64,000 bases of DNA, taken from positions 34,188,306-34,252,305 of the forward strand of contig NC_030851.1 in NCBI RefSeq assembly GCF_000208745.1, in the 5' to 3' direction. This document shows positions 23,644-32,641 of this stretch, one piece after another (the stretch's first letter is position 1; every line of letters starts with the position of its first letter). The position numbers and the translations under genes were made by a program. The stretch is from Theobroma cacao. Its lineage: Eukaryota > Streptophyta > Magnoliopsida > Malvales > Malvaceae. The notes under the pieces are model-generated. The model worked only from the letters and a program-made list of their open reading frames with translations. It ran no database searches and had not been told where the DNA came from.

Positions 23644-24411
23644 AGGAATGGCAAAGAAATTGAAGAAGTGAATGAAAAGGCAATTGAATTTGAGAATGGA
23701 CATGTTGATAAGGAGGAAGAAATGTGTAAGAAAGCAATTAAGGTTGAACAGAAAAAAGATGAAAAGGTTGAAAATCAAGGGACTTCTCAAGTCATCCATC
23801 CTTCACCACCTTTTCCCCAAAGGCTCCAAAAGCAAAAGCTTGAAAAACAGTTTCAAAAGTTCATCAATGTCTTCAAGAAATTACACATTAATATTCCTTT
23901 TGTTGAAGCTTTGAAACAAATGCCAAGCTATGTCAAGTTCTTGAAGGACATCTTCTCCAAAAAGAGAAAACTATGTGAGTTTGAAACTGTGTCCTTTACA
24001 GAGGAACATAGTGCCATTCTAAAAAATAAACTGCCATCAAAACCCAAAGATCTAGGTAATTTCACAATCCCTTGCACTATTGGTAATTTATTTTTTGCAA
24101 AAGTTTTAAGTGATTTTGGTGTAAGTATAAATTTAATACCTTGGTCAATTTTTGAAAAGCTTGGTTTGGGGGAATGCAAACCCATTTTTGTTACTTTGCA
24201 ACTAGTTGATCATTTTTATGTCTACCCAAGGGAAGTTATTGAAGATGTTCTTGTCAAGGTAGATAAATTTATTTTTCCAGTTGATTTTATAATCCTTGAC
24301 ATGAAAGAAGATAGGCAAATTCCAATCATCCTTGGGAGGCCATTCTTGGCAACTGCTAGAGCCTTGATTGATGTTAAGAAAGGTTAGCTCACTTTGAAAG
24401 TTCAAGACTAA
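23644..24411 (+). pseudogene. Athila aspartic protease region
   Basis: A charged linker (23668-23800) leads to a retropepsin-like domain. Its active-site position reads DFGVS where the lineage usually has D-L-G-A-S. The flap and C-terminal LGRPFLATA block (about 24328-24360) are clear. The frame is open for 239 codons, the longest surviving stretch of the element. It would cut the gag-pol polyprotein. Confidence 0.8.
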
Positions 24412-24939
24412 CATGTAACATTTAGTATTTTCAAAGCTTTAAAATTACTTGTGACATCTGAAGATCGTTTTTCTATGAGTGTGGTAAATGATTTTACAAA
24501 AGATGTCATTTTAGCAGAATATCCTAATGATCTTCTTGAAATATGTTTCATTGCTAAATCTGTTAGGGATGATGATGAATTTATTGAATATTCAAATTTG
24601 TTAAACTCCAAACTTAGAACTTATCATCAATTTGAATCATTAGATGTTTCCATTTCTTTGATGCTTGCTTCTAATCCTTCCATTGAAGAATCACCCACTT
24701 TGCCTGCATATTTAAGGTATACTTTTCTTGAAAAATCTTTTACTCTTCTAGTTATTATTTCTGTTTTTCTTACTAACATGCAAAAGGAGAAGTTATTGAA
24801 GACACTTAGAGAATTCAAGAAAGCAATAGAGTGGACCATAGCTGACATTAAGGGAATTAGCCATTCTTTTTACATGTACAAAATTCTTCTTGAGGAAAAT
24901 CATAAAGCCACAATTGAATAGCAAAGAAGATTGAATCCC

Positions 24940-26220
24940 ATCATGAAAGAAGTGGTCAAGAAGAAATCATCAAGTGGCTAGATGCTGGAATAATTTATCC
25001 TATTTTTGATAGCTCATGGGTAAGGCCAGTTCAATGTGTTCCTAAGAAAAGGGGGATGATTGTGGTTGCCAATGACAATAATGAGTTTTTTCCAACAAGA
25101 ATTGTGGTAGGATGGAGAGTTTGCATGGACTATTACAAGCTCAACAAAGCTACAAGAAAAGATCATTTTCCTTTCCCATTCATTGATCAAATGTTGGATC
25201 GCCTGGTTGGTAAGGAATATTATTGTTTTCTAGATGGTTATTCTAGTTATAACCAAATTGCTATTGCCCCTGACGATCAAGCAAAGACTACATTTACATA
25301 TGTTTATGGCACCTTTGCTCTTAGAATGAATGCCATTTAGATTATGAAATTTACCTGCCACATTTTAGAGATGTATGATGGCCATCTTCACAACATGGTG
25401 GAGAAATGTTTAGATGTATTTATGGATGACTTTTCTGTCTTTGGAAATAATTTTGATGTTTGTCTTCTAAATCTTGCTAAAGTACTTAAGAGATGTAAAG
25501 AAATAAATTTGGTGCTCAACTAGGAAAATGTCACTTCATGATGCAAGAAGGTATTGTTCTTAGGCACAAGATTTCTAGTAGCAACATTGAGGTAGATAAA
25601 GCAAAAATTGAAACAATTGAGAAACTACCACCTCAAATAAATGTCAAATGTATTAAAAGTTTTTTTGGTCATGCTGGTTTTTATAAAAGATTTATTAAGG
25701 ACTTTTCAATAATTTCCAAACCACTTTGTAATTATTGGAAAATGATGTGCCATTTAACTTTGATAATGACTGTCTTGTTGCTTTTGATGAATTAAAGAAA
25801 AAATTAATTTCTGCATCTATCATAATTAGTCTCAATTGGACTCTCCCCTTTGAACTAATGTGTGATGCAAGTGATTATGCGGTGGGAGTCGTTTAGGGAC
25901 AAAGGAAGGATAAACTCTTTCATTCCATCTATTATACTAGCAAAACTTTGAATGAGGCACAAAAAAAAAATTATACCACAACAGAAAATGAGCTTTTGGC
26001 TGTTGTTTTTGCTTTTGACAAATTTCGTTCTTATCTCATGGGGAGAAAGGTGATAGTGTACATTGACCATTCAGTTATCAAATATTTGATTGCCAAGAAA
26101 TATGTTAAGCCAAGATTGATAAAGTGGATTCTTTTGCTACAAGAGTTTGATCTAGAGATTTGTAACAGAAAAGGAATAAAAAATCAAATGGCAGACCACC
26201 TCTCAAGATTAAAGATTAAA
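24940..26220 (+). pseudogene. Athila reverse transcriptase and RNase H (degraded)
   Basis: RT blocks: PVQCVPKK near 25030, WRVCMDYYKLNKAT near 25113-25155, FLDGYSSYNQI near 25230, and the catalytic FMDD near 25420-25432. RNase H follows with MCDASDYAVG near 25860, the [11 protein letters not shown] helix near 25983 and a D-H pair near 26063. Frameshifts and stops (TAG at about 25338, 25522 and 25895) split it into several frames. Confidence 0.85.
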
Positions 26221-26384
26221 GCTCAAGGTAAAGATTTAACCTTAATCAAAGAGACTTTTCTTGTTGAACAAATCCTTCAAGTTTGTAAGAAATCACTTCC
26301 TTGGTATGCTGATTTTGTGAATTATTTGGTAAGCAATATTATTCCCCATAATTTAAATTTCATCAGGTCAAAGAAAATTTTTGC

Positions 26385-27275
26385 ATGATGTTAAATTTTT
26401 TAGATGAGCCTTTCTTGTTTAAGCAGTGTAAAGACCCGATTTTTAAAAAATGTGTCCCAGAGGAAGAAACTCAAAGCATGGTTCACCATTGTCATTTTTC
26501 ATATTATGGAGGACACTTTGGAGGAACAACGACTGCTATGAAAGTCCTCCAATCAGTTTTGTATTGGCCTACATTATTTAAAGATGCTTATAATTTTGTC
26601 TTGCATTGTGACAAGTGCTAAAGAATAGGTAATATCTCAAGGTGAAATAAGATGCCTTTTAGAAACATCCTTGAGATAGAAATTTTTATGTGTGGGGTAT
26701 TGACTTCATGGGTCCATTCATATCTTCATATAACAATAAATACATTTTGTTTGCAATGGATTATGTCTCCAAGTGGGTTGAAACGACAATCTTTCCTCAC
26801 AATGATTCCAAGGTAGCGATGAATTTCATCAAGAAGAACATTTTCACTTGATTTGGCACTCATAGGGCAATTATTAGTGATGAGGGGAGTCACTTTTGCA
26901 ACAAGTATTTTGATGCACTTCTGGCAAAATATGGAGTTAAACACAAGGTTACAACTGCGTATCATCCTCAAACTAGTGGCCAAGTAGAAGGGTCCAATAG
27001 AAAAATCAAGAGGATTTTGGAGATTGAGCAAGAAGATTGGATGATGCACTGTGGGCATATCGGACTATTTACAAGACCCCAATTGGCATGTCTCCATACA
27101 AGTTGGTTGTTGGCAAAGCTTGTCACTTATTGGTGGAACTTGAGTACAATGCTTATTGGGTTGTGAAGAAGTTAAATTTTGATTTACAAGCGGCGGGTGA
27201 GCAAAGGTTGTTACAATTAAATGAACTTGATGAATTTCGCCTTCAAGCTTATGGGAATGCCAAACTCTATTAGGA
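26385..27275 (+). pseudogene. Athila integrase (degraded)
   Basis: The zinc-binding HHCC part ends with HCDKC near 26605-26620, where a TAA replaces the expected Q. The D-D-E core is visible: D in GIDFMGP near 26700, D in ISDEGSHF near 26877 and E in [11 protein letters not shown] near 26985. The C-terminal region runs to 27275 ([11 protein letters not shown] to AYGNAKLY). There are several frameshifts. Confidence 0.85.
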
Positions 27276-27714
27276 GAAAACAAAGGAATGACATGATAAA
27301 AAGATAGTCGAAAGAAGCTTTGAGTAGGGTCAATTGGTGTTACTTTACAATTCTCACTTGAAATTATTTTCGGGGAAGCTTAAATTAAGGTGTTTTGGTC
27401 CTTTCATTGTTAATGAAGTCAATGGACAAAGATTGAAGTATTATTGGGGAGGTGAAATTGATCGTCAAAAGTCCTTAATACACTTACTTGATATGGCCTA
27501 GAGTCCAAGTCAGTCTTGCCAAAGATTATAAATGAAGTGCTTTTTGGGAGACAATCCAAGCTCCTTAACATTACTCATTTTAATCTTTATTTTGTTTAAT
27601 TTTTAAGTTACAATTTATTTCTTTTGATTTTTTTATTATTTTATTTAGTTTATGTTTTCTTTTGCAGGTGTTTGTTTTTTGCAAATAAAATAAATTTTTA
27701 ATAAAAATAAAAAA

Positions 27715-27985
27715 ATCAAAGCCACGACCTTCACATTTAGGGCTGCGACCCTGAAAAGTGGGACAAATAAGGAAATAAGTTGAAATAGATTGTTTTAGCA
27801 CCGTGACACTTAAAAGGAGTTGTGGCACTGCATTGAAGGGTTAAACATCTTGCAAACAAATTGTTTGAGCGTCGCAGCTTTCAAACCTAAGCGTCACAGT
27901 GCTACAACTCGAAGTGGGCTGTTTCGGGTTCAAAATAACTGAAAGCCACAGCCCTCACAAGTAAGGGCCGCAATACTGGATCGGG
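27715..27985. repeat. GC-rich imperfect palindrome cassettes behind Athila pol
   Basis: Within AT-rich DNA, four short GC-rich stem-like pairs occur: GCCACGACC with GGCTGCGACC, CACCGTGACAC with GTGGCAC, GCGTCGCAG with GCGTCACAG, and GCCACAGCC with GGGCCGC. They end just before the TATA box at 28001. The function is unknown. Confidence 0.55.
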
Positions 27986-28000
27986 GCCTAACCCCACCCC

Positions 28001-28008
28001 TATAAAAC
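28001..28008 (+). promoter_or_regulatory. Candidate internal promoter upstream of the extra Athila ORF
   Basis: TATAAAAC is preceded by a C-rich stretch and followed about 30 bases later by a long pyrimidine-rich leader (28030-28100), as in plant 5' UTRs. It stands between integrase and the extra ORF, so that ORF could have had its own transcript. Inferred from layout only. Confidence 0.5.
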
Positions 28009-28182
28009 CCTTCCTTTTGGCTGCACCCAAACTCATTCTTCTTCTCCAGTCATCTCCCTTTTTTTTTTTCTCTTTCAAGTTTTTTCTTCCCTCCCTCATA
28101 TTCACATATATAAAAAAAATAATAGTTGCATTTTTTTTTCTTCTTCAATTAGGTTTTGTCTTGCATTCACTCCTCTATCAAG

Positions 28183-28882
28183 GTAAGTTCCCTCAATCTC
28201 TCTAACAAATATTTGGGTTTCCCTTATTTTCCGCTTTTGTGTAGTGAAAGAATGATTTTGTGTTGGAAAGCAATGCCATTGTGAAATTTTATAATCTTTG
28301 CACATTGAATCACTCCATTGTGCATAAATGTTAATGGGTTTTAAACTTTTCTCATTGATTATGTTTGGCGTGTAGTAAATTTTAGTATTTAGAGATAAAT
28401 TCTTATTTCCAATGGGTAGGTTTTTATATATTTTTTTAATTTGTTGCACCTTTACTTGTCAAATGCTTGATTCATGTGAATGGTTTATAGTTGATGGGTA
28501 TTTCCATGTTTATGAATATTTGATTAAGTACTTGGACATATGTCTAGGACATTTTGGTGCCAATTGCAATCATTGATAATTTTGGATGAGTACTATTTCA
28601 TAGAATTTTATTTTTTTGGAATGATGAGTATGCGAAATTTATAATGATTAGTTTGGAATATGATTGTTGTAAGGAGTAGATAAATTCTTGAAGATGGTGG
28701 TGTGAGATTGCCAATTTTTAAGAAGCGGCTGTGGAATTGTTGAGTTGAGTTTATTGAATTGGAAACCAATTAATTAAATTAGTGCATTTGGATTTTTAAT
28801 ATTTTCCGTGGTTGTTGCACGTAACATTACTTGCTCACTCGTACTTTGGATTTGTTTTGATTGTTTGAATTTCTTTTGTAAG
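28183..28882 (+). other. Candidate leader intron before the extra Athila ORF
   Basis: A strong donor, AAGGTAAGTT (GT at 28183), follows the pyrimidine-rich leader. A T-rich tract ending TTTCTTTTGTAAG (AG at 28881-28882) stands one base before the ATG at 28884. The 700-bp AT-rich stretch between has no coding signal. The pair would splice a leader directly onto the start codon. Confidence 0.5.
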
Positions 28883-28883
28883 A

Positions 28884-29790
28884 ATGGCACCAAAACGATC
28901 TAAACAAAGTTCTAGTGACGCTTGTGATCATTCCAAATTCATGTCAGCTGATGCATCTACAAGATATCATACTTTGCTGATCTACAAAGTGCTCATTCTT
29001 GAACATGGGATAAATATTCCCATCATCCATTATGAGGAGATTCATCATATGGTATGAGAAAGGCGTTGGCAACTATTTTGTGACCAACCTGAAGTTACAA
29101 TTTTGCCAATGGGAAGAAAGTTTTATGCTAATGTGGTTGAGCATGTTGATAGCGTTGCTTTTGTACATGGTAAGCAAGTTCTATTTCACAGTCAAGCCAT
29201 CAACATACTTTTCGAAACTCCTAATATTGAGAATGATGCATATGGGCAGTACTTGGGCGATCATTAGGATTTTAATGAGATTATATCGACACTTTATATT
29301 GAGGGAGCCCAATGGAAGACATCACATGGCCAGCTTGTTTCATTTAGATGAAATGCCATGAAAAAGGAGTTGAAAGTGTAATTGCACTTTGTGGCGGTGA
29401 GATTACTTTATTCAACTCATATTAACGATCTCACGAAGGATCGTGCAGTTCTCATTTATACCATCGTGACGCATAAATCAATTGACATTGGTAAGGTTAT
29501 CTTTTATGCCATACTACATACGAGCCGAACTAAATGAGATGGTATAAGATTTCCTTCCTTGATAATTGCTTTATGTGCAAAACTTGGTGTGCATTGGAGC
29601 GATAAATAGAAGCTGCAACAACCGAAAGTCCCCATCACCATGGGCATTCTCAAGCGATTGGAAGAGTTTGCTCTGGTAGCTAGTAGTTCTTCACCACCGA
29701 CCCCCCCACCTTCACAATTGGTTTCCACAAGTAGTGTTGCTCAATGGATAGAGCGCGTTGATCGTTGTTTGGATTGTCACGAGAGGTAAA
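28884..29790 (+). pseudogene. Extra ORF behind Athila pol, 'putative plant transposon protein' family
   Basis: From ATG 28884 a single frame of about 300 codons runs without any insertion or deletion, but is broken by seven stop codons (TGA or TAG or TAA), most at positions where the family has R, Q or W. Its order matches the plant transposon protein domain (Transposase_32 in Pfam naming): a W-x-x-F block (RRWQLFCDQP near 29056), an FYANVVEH block near 29128, a VHGKQVLFHSQAIN block near 29160-29205, and a C-terminal ILHTSRT and IALCAKLGVHW block near 29510-29600. It sits where an envelope gene would sit in a retrovirus. Function is unknown. The window's only copy is dead. Confidence 0.7.
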
Positions 29791-29906
29791 ACCAGGTAAA
29801 TTTCCCAAATGATGCGAGCTTATGTAGAATATATTGGGATGGACATGACTACTTTTCCCTTATTGCCTACGGATTTAGACTCTGATGATGATTTTGGTGG
29901 AGATGA

Positions 29907-31306
29907 TGAGAGGGCCCAATAGACTGCAGCTTCAGAGTTAAGGGAGTATTTTTGTCCTTTTTCTCTAATTTTCTTTTATCACATTGATGATAATGTTTTG
30001 TTCAAAGTTTGGGGGAGTCTTTTTGTTATGTTAGGTTTATTTAATTTTATTTGTTTTTATTTTAAGTTAGCTTTTAGTTTAAATTATGTTTTGCATGTGT
30101 TATTTGTGTTAAAAAAATTTTTTTTTGAGATAATTTGCACCTTATCCATGATTGTTCCAATCCTAGGATGATAATTTGATTATCTTGTAATTTTTAGCTT
30201 TTGAGAAACATATAGTTTGATTTAATTTTATGTGATAGTCTTATGTTAGCTTTATTTTAAAATGTGACTTATAATAATTTGAGCACCATATTTATTTACT
30301 TAGAATTTTTATGTGATTTAGAGAAAGTTTATGTTGATACAAAGTATAGCGAAGTCAAGAATTCTAAAATTTGTTTGATTCTCTCTTGATGTGAAATCTT
30401 AGATAAACACTTAGGATAGGAAAGTGATTTAGGCCATCTTTGGATCATTTGAGCCTTACTGAGCTACCTTGTTATATATTTATCCTTAATCACCTGTTTT
30501 GAGCTTAATTTACTTTTTCTTTATATATACACAACAATATTAGCCTTCGTGTTTTTATTTAATTTCAACAATTTGAACATTTTACCCTTAAATTTTTTTA
30601 TCTTTCTATGAAGTGTATTAAGCTTAAAGATAAATTGAGGGAGAAAGGTGAAAAAAAAGGTGATGGGTGCTTGAAATTTACCCATTTTTCAGAATTGTCA
30701 AAAATAAGTTGGAGGTGTAAAAAAAACGAGAAAAGAAATAAAATGTGTTGCACAAAGGAAATTTTACTTCAAGTTTGGGGTGTTATAAAATTTTATTGAG
30801 CTCTTCATAGTCCTAGATTGATTAAGTGTTTAGGGTGAATTTGAGTCTAAAAATATCTTTTATCATACCTTAACCCTAGCCTTACCATANTTATCATACC
30901 TTGACCCTAGCTTTACATTATGAGCTTAATAAAGACCTATTGATTTTTGAATAAGTGTTATTCTACATTAGCGAAGAGAGAGATGAAAAACAAACTTATG
31001 AGATCCTAGTACTAACTTATGCTTAGATTTGGCATAAACTAATCTGAATTGCATGATATATTTTGTAAAAGATTATTCACACACACACAGGAAGTCCATT
31101 CGAAAAAATAAGTTTTCACTTGAATTGATGCATGACTTTAAGGATTAATTGTATTTTACCTTAAGCTGGAATTGGGATAATTTCTAAGGGAAAAATTGAG
31201 AAATCATGATTTGGTAGTTCTATCTCACCTTCAAGTATTTTTATGCTCAGTTTTCTTTTTATTATTTTTTTTTCTTGAAAACTAGCAAAATCTTAAGTTT
31301 GAGGTG
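29907..31306 (+). other. 3' non-coding part of the Athila element
   Basis: No gene was recognised. Two AAGTTTGGGG-like purine tracts (30007 and 30771) precede the final one near 31296, so there are several polypurine-like sites. A single N at 30890 separates two 29-base near-copies. A short AC repeat lies at about 31078-31089. Confidence 0.6.
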
Positions 31307-31540
31307 TGATAATTCTATTTTGTAGAATTATTTTCGTCCAATTTTGTTATTAAGTATTAGCTAAGTCCTTAATTTTCAATTATAATTTTCTTATATTTAG
31401 TTATTTTTATAATTAGTTTATTTTTAAGTGAGTTATTTTAATTTTATGTTTATTTCCTTTAATTTGGTTATTATTTATTAGTTTTTATGTTTTTGTAGGA
31501 ATTAAGGGAATTAGGCTTAATTTTGGAAAATTTCATTCCC
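31307..31540 (+). repeat. Truncated 3' LTR of the Athila element
   Basis: Matches the first 230 or so bases of the 5' LTR (20690 onwards), then diverges at about 31540. A purine tract, AAGTTTGAGG, precedes it. Confidence 0.85.
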
Positions 31541-32421
31541 AGTATTTAATGAAAGCTTATTTATGACTTTAAAAATAACATATATTGTGCATATTTAATT
31601 ATGAAGCAAACCAAGAACCACCTAAGCACCTTTTGAGTTTTTTTCCTTTTATTAAAAAATGATGTTTTGAATCCAATGTTTTTAGATAAAAAAAAATTAT
31701 ATAATTATTTTGAATCAAATATTTAAATATTTCTTTGAGTTACTTTTAAGTAAAAAGGAGTTTTATGAAATACATAACTTAAAGGAGGGAGCTTTTAACT
31801 TTAATTGAACTAGTTATATTTATGAGGGCCCAATAACCCATAAAGGAGTCCAGCCCATTCGGTTTACTTATTGGCCATTCAAGCCATTTAATTGACAATG
31901 GTTTTTTTTTTTCAAGAAAAAAAACGTAGGCATCAACTAGAGAAAAATGAGAGTGTTGCATTAAATAAGAAAAAATGAAGAATTTGTCCTTTGTAGTGAT
32001 AGCAAGAGAAAAATAAATCGAAATATTGATTGTATTGTGAAGGAGTTAACGACAAGAAGTAAGAGCTCCCTAGGAGGGCTTCCTTACTGTAAGTTGCGAA
32101 TGAGGGGTTGAGAGGTGAGGCCTTGTTGCATGGTATGAAGGCATGTGGTTGTCTTAGGAATGGAAGCTAATGAGAAGATAAGGTGAGAAGAGTACTAACG
32201 GTTGGGGAAAGAGGGTTCATGCTTTTAGGGAGGATCTTTTTGTAGGTAGTGGAAGAGAAAATAAGAGGAGGTGGAATTTATGGTATGCTTTTGATGAGGT
32301 CAAATGAGGTCTGATTGGCATGGTTAAGGGAAGAAAGAGTTGGAATGATTGAGAAGGTAGGGAAAATGAGCATATTCTCACAAGGCGGCATATGAGGTGT
32401 GTCATAGTTTTAGAAAGAAAC
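31541..32421. other. Spacer of unknown origin
   Basis: No gene or known element was recognised. The right half (32030-32400) is G-rich on the plus strand and lacks long frames. Confidence 0.4.
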
Positions 32422-32590
32422 TGTGAATCCCACATCGATTGTATACTAGAGTGAGACTGAGTTTTTAAGTATTTACACTATCTTTAAGTTATAAGGTGTC
32501 TTTTGTGAGATAAAATCATGAGGTTTAATAGGCCAAAGTGAAAAATACCTTACAAGTTGGTGAAATTTTCGACAATTGGTATTAGAGTCC
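32422..32590 (+). mobile_element. TRIM-like LTR (153 bp) plus primer site
   Basis: A block running from TGTGAATCCCACATCG to TTTTCGACA (32422-32574) is followed by TTGGTATTAGAG, a tRNA-Met-type primer site starting at 32577. Short LTRs opening with TGTGA-ATCCCACATCG and followed by this primer site are known from plant TRIM elements. A related block lacking the primer site occurs at 41950-42078. Confidence 0.65.
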
Positions 32591-32641
32591 ACTTTATGGG
32601 TACTAGTGATGTGCTATTAATGACAGTGGAACTTTGTTGAA

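Larger units (their letters stand above)
20690..31540 (+). mobile_element. Athila-type Ty3/gypsy retrotransposon, 3' LTR truncated
   Basis: The order is a 1.4-kb LTR, a tRNA-Asp-like primer site, gag, protease, RT, RNase H, integrase, a long spacer, an extra ORF and the start of a second LTR. The gag sequence, primer site and extra ORF behind pol point to the Athila lineage. All coding parts carry stops or frameshifts. The 3' LTR keeps only about 234 bp, so target duplications cannot be tested. Confidence 0.88.

Noticed and set aside
32427..32437. ATCCCACATCG as the upstream sequence element of a plant U-snRNA gene
   Set aside because: The motif fits, but no TATA box at the required distance and no snRNA follow. 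The block is better explained as a TRIM LTR with its primer site.
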